Shown here: in pieces, positions 9,635-18,523 of the stretch
Layout of the letters: each line of letters begins with the position of its first letter
How positions within the stretch are numbered: position 1 is the stretch's first letter
Origin: Hymenobacter ginkgonis
GTDB taxonomy: Bacteria; Bacteroidota; Bacteroidia; Cytophagales; Hymenobacteraceae
Direction: 5' to 3'
Assembly (NCBI RefSeq): GCF_009755225.1
Contig: NZ_WQKZ01000002.1
Location: forward strand, 186,001-250,000
Length of the DNA: 64,000 bases
Notes under the pieces: generated by a model
Database searches by the model: none
Seen by the model: only the letters and a program-made list of their open reading frames with translations
What the model was told of the DNA's origin: nothing
Position numbers and translations under genes: made by a program

Positions 9635-9642
9635 TACTTTTG
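9635..9642 (+). promoter_or_regulatory. Candidate promoter -7 element TACTTTTG upstream of ndh
   Basis: TACTTTTG is an exact match to the Bacteroidota TAnnTTTG -7 element. It lies two bases after the terminator and 127 bases before the ndh start, giving a long 5' leader if used. No -33 TTG stands out. Confidence 0.35.
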
Positions 9643-9769
9643 CTTTCTGGGCAGCAAAAACTTATTCTGTATGTCTTCCGGCTCGTGGCCGAGGTAGGCC
9701 AACGCGGAGCCCGCGCCAGCCGTATTGCTGATGCTCTAAACCGCGCCGGCCCGCACGCATTTTTATTAC

Positions 9770-11101
9770 ATGGAAGGACTCACGAAAATCGAAGACCTGG
9801 GCAAACCCCGCGTCGTCATTGTTGGCGGCGGTTTTGGCGGGCTGCAACTGGCTAAGTCGCTGGCACATGCCCCGGTGCAAGTCGTACTCATCGACAAGCA
9901 GAACTACCACGGCTTCTGGCCGTTGCTGTACCAGGTGGCTACGGCGGGCCTCAACCCCGACAGCATCGTGTCGCCGTTTCGCAAGATTCTGAACGAGCAG
10001 GAGAATTTTTATTTCCGCATGGCGGAGGTCGAATCCATCGACGCCAAGGCCCAAATTGTAGAAACCTCCATTGGGCTGCTGCGCTACGACTACCTGGTGC
10101 TGGCAACGGGCACCACGTCTAACTTCTTCGGCGACGAGCAAATGGCCCACAACGCCATTGCCCTCAAAAACGTCACCGATGCCATTGAGCTGCGCAACAC
10201 ACTGCTTTCCAACTTCGAGCAAGCGCTGCAAATTGGCGACCAGGAAAAGCTCAACAGCATGCTCGACTTCGTGATTGTGGGCGGTGGCCCTACCGGCGTC
10301 GAAATGGCCGGCGCCTTGGCCGAGCTGCGGGCCCACGTGTTTCCGCGCGACTACCGCGAGCTTGACCTCAAGCAGATGGATATTTACGTGGTGCAAAGCG
10401 GCCCGGTGCTGCTCAAGGGCATGTCGGCCGAAGTATCGGCGAAAGCCCTTCAGTACCTGAAAGAGCTGAATGTGGAAGTGCTGCTTGAGAGCCGGGTGAA
10501 ATCATACGACGGCTACACCGTTACGCTCAGCACTGGCCAGCAGCTTATTACGCGCACGCTTATTTGGGCGGCGGGCGTTACGGGTGCTCCCATCAAGGGC
10601 CTCGACCCGGCCGCGCTGCTCAAAAACAACCGCTACGCCGTGAACGAAAGCAACCGCGTGGCCGGCTACGACAACGTGTTTGCCATCGGCGATATCGCCC
10701 AGATGACCACCGCAAAGTACCCCGATGGCCACCCGCAGGTGGCGCAGCCGGCCATTCAACAGGGCCGCCACTTGGGCGAAAATATCGGGCGAGCCGTAGC
10801 GGGGCTGCCCATGCTGCCCTTCGAATACGACGACAAAGGCACGATGGCCACCGTGGGCCGCCACCGCGCCTTGGCTGATATTCAGCTCTTTGGCAAGCAG
10901 TACCACCTTACCGGCTGGATAGGCTGGCTGGCTTGGAGCTTTGTGCACGTGCTAGCGCTGGTGAGCTTCCGCAACCGCATTGCGGTGTTCTTTATCTGGG
11001 GCTGGAACTACATCACCCAAGACAAGGGCATGCGCTATATCATTGGCCAGGTGAAGGCCCCGTGGCGCGAGAAGACAGCCGAGGCCAAGGCTATCGTGTA
11101 G
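9770..11101 (+). CDS. ndh: Type II NADH dehydrogenase (NDH-2)
   Basis: A 443-residue flavoprotein that passes electrons from NADH to the quinone pool without pumping protons. It has the FAD site VVIVGGGFGGLQLAKSL, the quinone-proximal HGFWPLLYQVATAGL, the second dinucleotide-binding site FVIVGGGPTGVEMAGALAEL, IWAAGV and the FAD-contacting NVFAIGDIA. The C-terminus has a hydrophobic stretch (WIGWLAWSFVHVLALVSF) and an amphipathic tail that would anchor it to the inner face of the cytoplasmic membrane. Length fits the longer bacteroidal NDH-2 form. It appears monocistronic. Confidence 0.92.
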   Translation: MEGLTKIEDLGKPRVVIVGGGFGGLQLAKSLAHAPVQVVLIDKQNYHGFWPLLYQVATAGLNPDSIVSPFRKILNEQENFYFRMAEVESIDAKAQIVETSIGLLRYDYLVLATGTTSNFFGDEQMAHNAIALKNVTDAIELRNTLLSNFEQALQIGDQEKLNSMLDFVIVGGGPTGVEMAGALAELRAHVFPRDYRELDLKQMDIYVVQSGPVLLKGMSAEVSAKALQYLKELNVEVLLESRVKSYDGYTVTLSTGQQLITRTLIWAAGVTGAPIKGLDPAALLKNNRYAVNESNRVAGYDNVFAIGDIAQMTTAKYPDGHPQVAQPAIQQGRHLGENIGRAVAGLPMLPFEYDDKGTMATVGRHRALADIQLFGKQYHLTGWIGWLAWSFVHVLALVSFRNRIAVFFIWGWNYITQDKGMRYIIGQVKAPWREKTAEAKAIV

Positions 11102-11340
11102 CCTAATTCTCTTGCCAACTGAGCGTGCAATTATTCTTTAGAGGTGACCTCTTATAAAAAAAGTTATAGCATCTCTAAACTAAGATTTAGCAGCCAATAC
11201 CTGTCATTCTTACCATCCTGACGGTTATTATCAGCACTACGTAGCCCATCGGCTTTAAATATCTTTCGTACTGATTGTGTTATTGTAAAGGTGTTCGTAA
11301 GTTTAGGTAAACTATTAGCTAGACTTGACTGACAGCTTGC

Positions 11341-12171
11341 ATGAATGCTATTACTTCTACTACTCTTCTCCGAAGCAATGTAACTATTTCGGGAAACAAG
11401 AACGCGGCTGAGACCATTGTGTTCTTGCATGGCCTGGGTTCTGACCAAACCTCCTGGCGCCACCTTGCGCCAGCTTTCGAAGACCGGTACCAAGTAGTGC
11501 TGCTCGACTTAATTGGTGCGGGCAAATCTGACCTGCAAGCCTACAGCTATGCCAAACATGCTTCCCTCGCGGCCCACGCCGACGACCTGCTGGCGGTGTT
11601 GCACGAGCTGACGCTGTACAACGTCGTTTTTGTGGGCCATTCCATCAGCTCCATGATTGGGGTGCTGGCGGCCATTAAGGAGCCGGCGCGGTTTGGGCGG
11701 CTAGTATTGCTGACGCCGTCGCCGCGCTTTATCAATGCAGCAGGTTACGCCGGGGGCTTCGAGCAGAAGGACATCAACGAGCTGCTGGCGGCCATGGAAA
11801 ACAATTACCACGGCTGGTCGCAGGGCATTGCCCCGGTGATGATGGGGGCCGATAGCCACGAGCTCATCTTGGAGCTAACCAATAGCTTTTTGCAAACAAA
11901 CCCCGCTATTGCACAGCACTTTGCGCGCGTCACATTTCTCTCCGACCACCGCGCCGACCTACCCCACCTCACTACCCCGTCGCTCATTTTGCAGTGCGCC
12001 CACGATGTAATTGCGCCGCTGGCGGTGGGCGAATACATGCACAAAAACCTGCCCGACAGCCAACTCGTTGTCATTGATACGCCCGGCCACTCGCCCCACC
12101 TCACCGCTCCCGACCTGACGCTGCGCGAGATAGAGTTCTTTTTACAGCTGGCGCCCGTGTTTCCGCGCTAA
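11341..12171 (+). CDS. RsbQ-like alpha/beta hydrolase
   Basis: A 276-residue cytoplasmic alpha/beta hydrolase that closely follows the RsbQ/KAI2-D14 pattern: RSNVTISGN, FLHGLGSDQTSWRHLAPAF, YQVVLLDLIGAGKSDL, the nucleophile elbow VFVGHSISSMIGVLA, SPRFINAAGYAGGFE, the acid region LQCAHDVIAPLAVGEY and the catalytic His in TPGHSPHLTAP. In Bacillus RsbQ is needed for energy-stress signalling through RsbP; no RsbP-like gene is adjacent here, so its partner is unknown. The 238-base upstream region is notably AT-rich. A hairpin terminator follows. Confidence 0.88.
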   Translation: MNAITSTTLLRSNVTISGNKNAAETIVFLHGLGSDQTSWRHLAPAFEDRYQVVLLDLIGAGKSDLQAYSYAKHASLAAHADDLLAVLHELTLYNVVFVGHSISSMIGVLAAIKEPARFGRLVLLTPSPRFINAAGYAGGFEQKDINELLAAMENNYHGWSQGIAPVMMGADSHELILELTNSFLQTNPAIAQHFARVTFLSDHRADLPHLTTPSLILQCAHDVIAPLAVGEYMHKNLPDSQLVVIDTPGHSPHLTAPDLTLREIEFFLQLAPVFPR

Positions 12172-12183
12172 CATGCGGCAAGT

Positions 12184-12237
12184 CGGCCGGGCTCGTAGCT
12201 CGCCTTTGGGCAGTCTGCGAACCCGGCCGTTTTTTTA
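12184..12237 (+). terminator. Intrinsic terminator after RsbQ-like gene
   Basis: Arms CGGCCGGGCTCG (12184-12195) and CGAACCCGGCCG (12218-12229) pair with one mismatch and are followed by a run of T. The T-run overlaps the last bases of the convergent metalloprotease-like gene. Confidence 0.75.
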
Positions 12238-15120
12238 GAGGCGTACGCTGAAAGCCAGCGGCTGCACCACCACTTGCTGCAAGCGGCTGCTGTAGGCCAC
12301 CCGCACGCCCGCCTCGATGGGCGTGCGCAGGTGAAATACGTTGAACAACGCCAGGGCATCGACGCCCACATTCTGGAAATCTTGGTAGGCCCGGCCGGCA
12401 CTGAGTAGGCTGCTACCCCGTGCTACATCGGCGAAGGCCGTGGCGCGCAGGCGCTGCACGTAGAGTACCCGCCCCAGCGACCAGTGCAGGAACGCCAGCG
12501 GCAGGTTATAGTCGGCGCTACCCACCGCCAAACGGTCGAAGCTGATGTAAGTCGTTTCGCCGCGAGGGTAAGAAATGGCCGTGCTGAAGTTGTATTGATT
12601 TTGCTGCTGGTATTGGAAACCTCCGCGCAGGCGCAGTGCGTGGTGCGGCGCCAGGCCCGGCAGGTACACGCCCGCCTGCACGCCCACCTGGCTGGCTTGC
12701 AAGCTGGTACCGAAGGGCGTGGTGCGGTAGGTAGCCAGCAGCGTAGCGCCGCCGCGCGGGGCCACATCGCGAGCGCTTTGCTTGAGCTGGCTGGCGTAGG
12801 CTAGGCTGGCTTGCACGGCGTGCAGCGGCTGGTTGGGGCCCACGTCGGAGCGGCTACGCAGGGGCAGGTCGTAGTTGTACACCCGCTCATTCAGGTAATA
12901 CGCGCCCAGCGTGAGAGTTTGCAAATACTTCGAGCGCGTGAGCACCAGCGGAATGCGCGCTCCGGCCAGTAGGCGCGCCACCTGCCACTGGTCGCGGTAC
13001 ACGGTGCCTTTGCTGTCCACGATGCTGGCATCGCGCCCGCCGTAGCTGGCCTCCACGTCCAGTACCGGGGGCAGGCCCTGGTAGCTGAGGGCGCCCGTTA
13101 CGGCAAACGTACGCTCGGTTTGGTCATACGTCAGGCCCGCGAAGGCCTGGGTCGTGCTCAAAAAATCCTGCGAGCGCACGCCCACGCTCACCGCATTGCC
13201 AGAGGGGCTCTGCACCACCCCGTAGCTGAAAATGCGAAACGCGTGCGCCAACGGCCGGTAGCGCCGCACCCCGTAGCGCGGCCCCGCCGAATCGGGCGAG
13301 GCCAGCAACTTGGCGATTTGCGGCGCGGCGGGCTCGCCCGCGGCCAAGCGCTCGGCGTAGGGGTCGGCGGGGGCATCGGTGCGGGCGGGGGTAGGGAGGG
13401 CCGTCCAGGTGGCCGGGCTCAGGGGCATTTCGACTACGCGGGCACCCGTGGCGCGGTAGTCATAGAAAGCGAGCTGGCGGCCATCGGGGCTCACCGCGGC
13501 GTGGTAAGCTCCAAAGGGCCGGTTAGTTACCTGGAAAGTCTGCCCCGAAGCTACGTTAACGGCATACACATTATCTATCCCCGACTGTGGCGAATTATAC
13601 AGCACGTAGTCGCCCCAGGGCTGCGGGCTGGCTAAGTTCACATTCGCCACCGGCAAAATATTGGTGGCTAAGCCACTAGCCGGGTCGAGAATTTGCAAGG
13701 TTTTACCGGCTGCACTCAGCGCTACGGCTACCACGCGGCGGCCGTCGGGCAGCCAGCGCGGCTGCTGGTAAAAGTCATTGTGCGGGTTGGGCAAGGTTTG
13801 CAGCACCGTGCCGGTCGTGGCATCGAGCACCAGTAGGGCGTGGTGGTAGCTGGCATCGGTGCGCACGGCCACCAAGCGGTTACCATCGGGCGAGAGCGCG
13901 GCAGCGGCGTAGCGCTGGCCCTGGCCCACGCGGGTGAGCCGGCCAGTTTTCAAATCCAGCACTTTCAGCTCCGAATATACCTTCTGCCCCCAGCGCGGAC
14001 TCTGCCGAAATTCGGGCCACACCGCCCTACCCCCGCCCACCGACAGCAGCTCGGGAATATTGAGCGCCCCCAGCGTGAACACGCGCCGCTCGCGCCCGTG
14101 GTGGCCCAGCAGCACCAGCTGCGCAATGTCGCCGAGGCCACTTTTAAGCGCCAGCACCGTGCTATCGGTCACGTACTGTGGGTATTGGTACTGCGTAAAT
14201 ACCCGTAAGGGGGCTTGCCCCGCCAGCTCACGTACCGCAGTGGGGGTAGGGCGGGCCGCCTGCTCGGCCCGCCAAGCCGAGTCGAGCTCGTGCATGGTGC
14301 GGGCGTATAAGTCCTCCACCCGCAGGCCGGTAGTGCGCCGGATGCTATTTGAAAACGAGAAGGGGTAGAACGGAAAGCGGTAGTACTTATCCAGCACCTG
14401 GCTCCACACGTTGGCGCCGTAGTGAGCTTTGGCATAGGAGGTTAGGTAGTAGCCTAGCACATACCAGTTCGGCACGTTGTCGCGCAGCGAGCCGTTCACC
14501 GCCTTTTGATAGTTGTAGAGCCGGCCTTCCAGCAAGTTGGCCCGCAGCCCTACCCCAAAAAAGGGGATGCGCCCGCGCCCACTGCGCGTAAGGGCCGTTT
14601 CGGTACCCACGGCGTCGCCCTCAAAAAACCACTGCGGCACGCCTACTGCGCCCACGCCCAGGCCGCCCTCGCCCAGTAGCGGCACCAGCAGCCGCCCTAT
14701 CCCCTGCCGCGCCTTATCAAACTGGTTAACGTGCCGAAACTCGTGCACTACCAGCCCATCCAGCCAGTCTACGGTGCCCAGGCCTTGGCCTTGGTCGGGG
14801 GTAGTGAAAAATTCGGCGTGGCGCGGCAAAAACGTCACGAAGCCATTGCTTACCGTGGTTTGGTTTTGCAAAACCACCGCAATGGGCCGGGCCTGCACGC
14901 CGAGCGTGGCGCCATCGGGGCCGTGCACCGCTTCGAGCCGGCCAGCCGTGCGCTGGGCCGCCGTATCGAGCCCCGCCGAGTACAGCACCCGAAAGTGTGG
15001 CGTGCGCACTTCCTGCCAGCGCAGCGCGGGCTGGTTTTGGCTGATGATGGGCAGGCTTTGGGCAGCAACTTTGGCGGCAGCTAGCAGCAGAATAAGCAGG
15101 GCGGGCAGTGGGCGGGGCAT
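12235..15120 (-). CDS. Secreted gluzincin-like protein with TolB-type propeller and C-terminal barrel-like region
   Basis: A 961-residue exported protein (signal peptide MPRPLPALLILLLAAAKVAAQ). Residues of about 40-310 carry a metalloprotease-like domain: VVHEFRHVNQFDKARQG has the zinc motif HEFRH and a downstream WFFEGDA supplies the likely third ligand, as in peptidase MA-like gluzincins. A middle part has repeated LSPDGNRLVAV / VSPDGRQLAFYDYR blades typical of a TolB/WD40-like propeller. The last roughly 300 residues are alternating aromatic strands (GALSYQGLPP, LTLGAYYLNERVYNYDL, LHWSLGRVLYVQRLRATAFADVARG), which resemble an outer-membrane beta-barrel. The ATG at 15120 is preferred to a GTG at 15147 because it starts the signal peptide. 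Substrate unknown. Confidence 0.8.
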   Translation of the reverse strand: MPRPLPALLILLLAAAKVAAQSLPIISQNQPALRWQEVRTPHFRVLYSAGLDTAAQRTAGRLEAVHGPDGATLGVQARPIAVVLQNQTTVSNGFVTFLPRHAEFFTTPDQGQGLGTVDWLDGLVVHEFRHVNQFDKARQGIGRLLVPLLGEGGLGVGAVGVPQWFFEGDAVGTETALTRSGRGRIPFFGVGLRANLLEGRLYNYQKAVNGSLRDNVPNWYVLGYYLTSYAKAHYGANVWSQVLDKYYRFPFYPFSFSNSIRRTTGLRVEDLYARTMHELDSAWRAEQAARPTPTAVRELAGQAPLRVFTQYQYPQYVTDSTVLALKSGLGDIAQLVLLGHHGRERRVFTLGALNIPELLSVGGGRAVWPEFRQSPRWGQKVYSELKVLDLKTGRLTRVGQGQRYAAAALSPDGNRLVAVRTDASYHHALLVLDATTGTVLQTLPNPHNDFYQQPRWLPDGRRVVAVALSAAGKTLQILDPASGLATNILPVANVNLASPQPWGDYVLYNSPQSGIDNVYAVNVASGQTFQVTNRPFGAYHAAVSPDGRQLAFYDYRATGARVVEMPLSPATWTALPTPARTDAPADPYAERLAAGEPAAPQIAKLLASPDSAGPRYGVRRYRPLAHAFRIFSYGVVQSPSGNAVSVGVRSQDFLSTTQAFAGLTYDQTERTFAVTGALSYQGLPPVLDVEASYGGRDASIVDSKGTVYRDQWQVARLLAGARIPLVLTRSKYLQTLTLGAYYLNERVYNYDLPLRSRSDVGPNQPLHAVQASLAYASQLKQSARDVAPRGGATLLATYRTTPFGTSLQASQVGVQAGVYLPGLAPHHALRLRGGFQYQQQNQYNFSTAISYPRGETTYISFDRLAVGSADYNLPLAFLHWSLGRVLYVQRLRATAFADVARGSSLLSAGRAYQDFQNVGVDALALFNVFHLRTPIEAGVRVAYSSRLQQVVVQPLAFSVRL

Positions 15121-15191
15121 GGGGAGCAAGTTACTACCCCCACCCAATGCGAAAATAAATGATGTTGGTACATCAGTCTAAAAAACCTCCT

Positions 15192-15199
15192 TATATTTG
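15192..15199 (+). promoter_or_regulatory. Promoter of YceI gene, -7 element TATATTTG
   Basis: TATATTTG is an exact TAnnTTTG match, 31 bases before the ATG at 15231. A TTG at 15165-15167 could serve as the -33 element, although the 24-base spacing is somewhat long. Confidence 0.6.
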
Positions 15200-15230
15200 C
15201 CGCACCTTTCACATTAACTCCCTCCACACC

Positions 15231-15788
15231 ATGTCTGAAACTGCCACCGCCACTACTACCAAATGGGTGCTCGACCCCATGCACTCCGAAGTGCAGTTCA
15301 AAATCAAGCACCTGGTTATCTCGACCGTTACGGGTTCGTTTAAAACTTTCCAGGGCTCGGCCCAGACGGAAGGCGACTCGTTTGAGAACGCCAACATTGA
15401 GTTTACGCTCGACGTGGACAGTGTGGATACCAACCAGCAGCAGCGCGACGAGCACCTCAAGGCCGAGGATTTCTTCAACGCCGCGGCTTTCCCCCAAATT
15501 AAATTCACGTCTACGTCTTTCACCAAGACCAGCGGCGACAACTACAAATTGGTAGGCAACCTGACCATTAAGGATGTGACCAAGCCCGTGACCCTCGATG
15601 TGGAGTATGGCGGCTCGGCCGTTGACTTCTACGGCAATACCAAAGCTGGCTTTGAAATCACAGGCAAAATCAACCGCAAAGAGTACAGCCTGACCTGGGG
15701 CGGCATCACAGAAGCCGGCGCTATTGTACTCGGCGACGACGTGAAGCTGAATATCAACGTGCAGTTTGCCAAGCAAGCAACTGCGTAA
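15231..15788 (+). CDS. YceI-family lipid-binding protein
   Basis: A 185-residue lipocalin-like beta-barrel of the YceI family. Marks are KWVLDPMHSEVQFKIKHLVISTVTGSF, DVDSVDTNQQQRDEHLKAEDFFNAAAFPQIKFTS split over two conserved blocks, and the closing LTWGGITEAGAIVLGDDVKLNINVQ region. The family binds isoprenoid or long lipid chains in a central cavity. No signal peptide is visible at the ATG at 15231 (MSETATATTTKW), so this copy may be cytoplasmic, unlike E. coli YceI. It has its own promoter and terminator. Confidence 0.93.
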   Translation: MSETATATTTKWVLDPMHSEVQFKIKHLVISTVTGSFKTFQGSAQTEGDSFENANIEFTLDVDSVDTNQQQRDEHLKAEDFFNAAAFPQIKFTSTSFTKTSGDNYKLVGNLTIKDVTKPVTLDVEYGGSAVDFYGNTKAGFEITGKINRKEYSLTWGGITEAGAIVLGDDVKLNINVQFAKQATA

Positions 15789-15813
15789 GTAGCTACCGGA
15801 CTACGCACTATAC

Positions 15814-15842
15814 AAGAACGGCAGGCTGAGCCTGCCGTTCTT
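15814..15842 (+). terminator. Intrinsic terminator after YceI gene
   Basis: Perfect 13-base arms AAGAACGGCAGGC and GCCTGCCGTTCTT with a 3-base loop, followed by ATTTTATA. It may work in both directions for the convergent SMR gene. Confidence 0.85.
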
Positions 15843-15860
15843 ATTTTATATAGTTGGCGT

Positions 15861-16244
15861 CTACGCCGTGCGTTTCAGGCCGATGATGCCTACTAAAATG
15901 CAGCCGATATAGAAGACGTGGACCCACTGAAAGGCTTCTTTCAGCACGAGTGTATCCACGATTTTAATGCCGACCAGGGCCATACCCATCCAGATGGCGA
16001 AGGCCGTGGAGGCGGGAATGACGTTGAGCGCTTTCGAGAAAAAGAATACGTTGCCCACTCCAAATGCTACGTAGCAAATGGCGGGTATCAGCGTGAGTAG
16101 GCCCGTGGGGTTGGCAAAAAAGTGCGACCAGTCGATAGCCTTTATTTTGGCAACGCTCGTGTACTTGAGGCTGTAGTTCCAGCAAACCTCCATCACGGAA
16201 GCCAGCAGCAGGTACAGCCAGGCGGGGTTAAAACTTAGGCTCAA
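15861..16244 (-). CDS. Small multidrug resistance (SMR) family transporter
   Basis: A 127-residue membrane protein with four predicted helices. Helix 1 holds the family's essential Glu in LLASVMEVCWNYSLKYT, and helix 3 has the SMR signature KALNVIPASTAFAIWMGMALVGIK. SMR proteins work as dimers that exchange protons for cationic drugs, guanidinium or polyamines; the subtype is not certain. The start is a TTG at 16244 that overlaps the stop of the desaturase gene (TTGA), which implies translational coupling. The next ATG would delete the Glu-bearing part of helix 1. Confidence 0.85.
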   Translation of the reverse strand: MSLSFNPAWLYLLLASVMEVCWNYSLKYTSVAKIKAIDWSHFFANPTGLLTLIPAICYVAFGVGNVFFFSKALNVIPASTAFAIWMGMALVGIKIVDTLVLKEAFQWVHVFYIGCILVGIIGLKRTA

Positions 16245-17278
16245 GAGGCAGCAGTAACGGGGCGGGAGGACTCGACGGGGGTAGAGACGGACGCGGCGGG
16301 CGCAGGGTTGCCGCCGGGGCGCAGCGCGGGCACCGTCGCATCGGCGCCTTGCGTTACCTCCCAGCCTTGCAATACTTTAGCGGCGGGCAGGCGGTTGCCT
16401 ACCCAGTTCAGCAGGCGCCAGCGCACGCCGTGGTACTGCCGGAAAACGACCGACTTTTCGGCCAGCGCAGCTTCGTCGAAGCGGTAAACTGAGAAGGCAT
16501 GCTGCGCAAAATAGTCCTTTGGAAAAGCGTAGGGTAGGCCCCAGCGTTCGGGCTTGCGGTTGGCGGGTAGGTAGGCGGTGCCGAAAAGCCAGTCCCAGAC
16601 CGCGAACTTGGTCGAAAAGTTGGCGTAGTACACCTCCTCGTGGTCGGCGTGGTGCCAGAGGTGCATTTCGGGGCCATTGATAACGTATTGCAACTTACCG
16701 GATTTCACGTCAATGTTGGCGTGAATGTACATGCCCCACACCGCATCAATCAGCGCCTTAATGGGCACTACTATCGGGTTGGCCCCGAGCAGCACGATGG
16801 GCGCAAACTCGATGGTTTGGTTGATGATAATCTCGACCGCGTGCGAGCGCGAGCCCGCCAACCAGTCTACTTGCTTGCCCGAGTGGTGCGCCTCGTGCGT
16901 GCGCCAGAAAAAGGCGCTATTGTGCTGGAAACGGTGAAACCAGTAGATGTAGAAGTCGTGGGTTATGACAAAAAACCCAACCTGCGCTACCACCGGCCAA
17001 CTGCTTACCCAGTGAAACTGCGTGCCGAAGCGCGCCGCCAGCGGCGCGATGATGAACCCAAAAATCAAAATTTGCAGGAAGTAGCTCTGCACCAGCGTGT
17101 ACCAAAACAAGTCCACAAATAGCCCTTCGCGGAAGAACGGCAAGCCCTTGCGGTACGGAAACTTGCGCTCCAGCACCAGCAGTATTACCACTGCCAGCAG
17201 CAGTATCGGCGTGGTAATCATCGTGGTGCGGCCCACGGCGTTTAGGCTGTGATAAAAGGCGCTTATCGGCTCCAGCAT
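16241..17278 (-). CDS. Sterol desaturase/fatty acid hydroxylase family protein
   Basis: A 345-residue integral membrane di-iron enzyme. The histidine clusters of the family are present: HDFYIYWFHRFQH, HEAHHSGKQVDW and LWHHADHEEVYYANF. Hydrophobic helices occupy the first 110 residues. Members hydroxylate or desaturate lipids such as fatty acids, sphingolipids, carotenoids or sterols; the substrate here is unknown. The C-terminal 60 residues are Pro/Ala-rich and look disordered. It overlaps the SMR gene by four bases, so the two form a small operon. Confidence 0.88.
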   Translation of the reverse strand: MLEPISAFYHSLNAVGRTTMITTPILLLAVVILLVLERKFPYRKGLPFFREGLFVDLFWYTLVQSYFLQILIFGFIIAPLAARFGTQFHWVSSWPVVAQVGFFVITHDFYIYWFHRFQHNSAFFWRTHEAHHSGKQVDWLAGSRSHAVEIIINQTIEFAPIVLLGANPIVVPIKALIDAVWGMYIHANIDVKSGKLQYVINGPEMHLWHHADHEEVYYANFSTKFAVWDWLFGTAYLPANRKPERWGLPYAFPKDYFAQHAFSVYRFDEAALAEKSVVFRQYHGVRWRLLNWVGNRLPAAKVLQGWEVTQGADATVPALRPGGNPAPAASVSTPVESSRPVTAAS

Positions 17279-17373
17279 AGCGTATTCGATAATGTGGTAA
17301 CTCTGCCCCTAACTGCCTGCGGCGGCCGAATGTTCGCCTGAGCATAATGTAAAACCGGCTTCCTTGTAAAAAT

Positions 17374-17476
17374 AAGAACGTCATGCTGAACATAAGGAAG
17401 CATCTTGGTCGCTTCATCAGGTTGGCAACCCAACGATTCGAGCGAGATGCTTCGCTGTGCTCAGCATGACGTTCTT
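17374..17476. repeat. Palindromic intergenic repeat, family A, copy 2
   Basis: Outer arms of 16 bases (17374-17389 and 17461-17476, AAGAACGTCATGCTGA and its complement) are perfect and inner parts are diverged. The copy lies between the end of the neuB-like gene and the start of the desaturase gene, so it could separate the surface-sugar locus from the desaturase/SMR pair. Confidence 0.85.
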
Positions 17477-17498
17477 GATTTACCGTTAGCCCTTTGCG

Positions 17499-18383
17499 CT
17501 ACGCCGCCGTCACCTCGCGGCGCAGGCGGCGCAGGGGCTCCTTCTCGCTTTCGTACACCACTTTCACACCGTCGCCGAGGCCAGCCTCGGTGTCGCGAAT
17601 GTCGCGCACGAGCTTGGCCATGCCGCCGGGCTCTACGCTGGCGGCGTGGTCGCTACCCCACATGGCGCGGTCGAGGGTGAAGTGGCGCTCCACGAACGTG
17701 GCGCCCAGGGCTACGGCCGTTACGGTGGTACTCAGGCCGGTTTCATGGCCCGAGTAGCCGATGGGCGTGCCCGGAAACTGCTGCATGAGGGTTTTAATCA
17801 TGCGCAGGTTCAGTTCTTGCGGGGGGCAGGGGTAGGCCGACGTGCTGTGCGCAATCATCAGGTTGTCCAGGCCGACATAGGCCACGGCGTCTGTAATTTC
17901 CTGCTGCGTGCTCATGCCGGTGCTCAGCATGAGGGGGCGGCCGGTGGCGCGCACGCGGTCGAGCAGCGGCTTATCGGTGAGCGAGGCCGACGCCATTTTG
18001 TAGAGCACGGGCTGGAATTGCTCCATAAAATCGACCGACGGCTCGTCCCAGCACGAAGCAAACCAGTCGATGCCGCGGGCCTTGCAATAGTCGTCAATGG
18101 CCGTGTATTCGGCCTGGCCAAACTCCGTTTTGCGCTTGTAGTCGATGTAGCTTATGCGGCCCCAGGGGGTGTCGCGCATCTTCTCCCACTGGTCTTTGGG
18201 CACGCACAACTCGGGGGTGCGCTTCTGAAATTTTACCGCGTCGCAGCCCGCGGCCACCGCCGCATCGATGAGCTGGCGGGTAATGTCGAGCGAACCGTTG
18301 TGGTTAATGCCGATTTCGGCAATGATGTAGCACGGCTGGCCGGGGCCAATGGCGCGGTTTTTCTTAATCTGAACAGCAGACAT
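17499..18383 (-). CDS. NeuB-family ulosonic acid synthase, short form without SAF domain
   Basis: A 294-residue TIM-barrel enzyme of the N-acetylneuraminate synthase family, which condenses phosphoenolpyruvate with an amino sugar to make a nonulosonic acid. Visible family motifs are AEIGINHNG, DAVKFQKR, LSTGMSTQQEI, the STSAYPCP segment and ERHFTLDRAMWGSDHAASVEP. Typical NeuB proteins are about 345 residues and end in an antifreeze-like (SAF) domain that contacts the substrate of the partner subunit; this protein stops right after the barrel. The usual GYSDH motif is GYSGH here. It is the last gene of the minus-strand locus starting at 25398. The true substrate is unknown, so no symbol is given. 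Confidence 0.85.
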   Translation of the reverse strand: MSAVQIKKNRAIGPGQPCYIIAEIGINHNGSLDITRQLIDAAVAAGCDAVKFQKRTPELCVPKDQWEKMRDTPWGRISYIDYKRKTEFGQAEYTAIDDYCKARGIDWFASCWDEPSVDFMEQFQPVLYKMASASLTDKPLLDRVRATGRPLMLSTGMSTQQEITDAVAYVGLDNLMIAHSTSAYPCPPQELNLRMIKTLMQQFPGTPIGYSGHETGLSTTVTAVALGATFVERHFTLDRAMWGSDHAASVEPGGMAKLVRDIRDTEAGLGDGVKVVYESEKEPLRRLRREVTAA

Positions 18384-18523
18384 ACGGGAGAGTAGGTGGT
18401 GGGCTTAAATGTAGTGAGACGCAGAAACAGCGGAAAAGCAACCTAACCGAGTAACCCGCCAACAGTTTTTCAGGCTGACAAACGAGACGACGCTACTACC
18501 CGGATTTTATTTTAACGCCCCAT

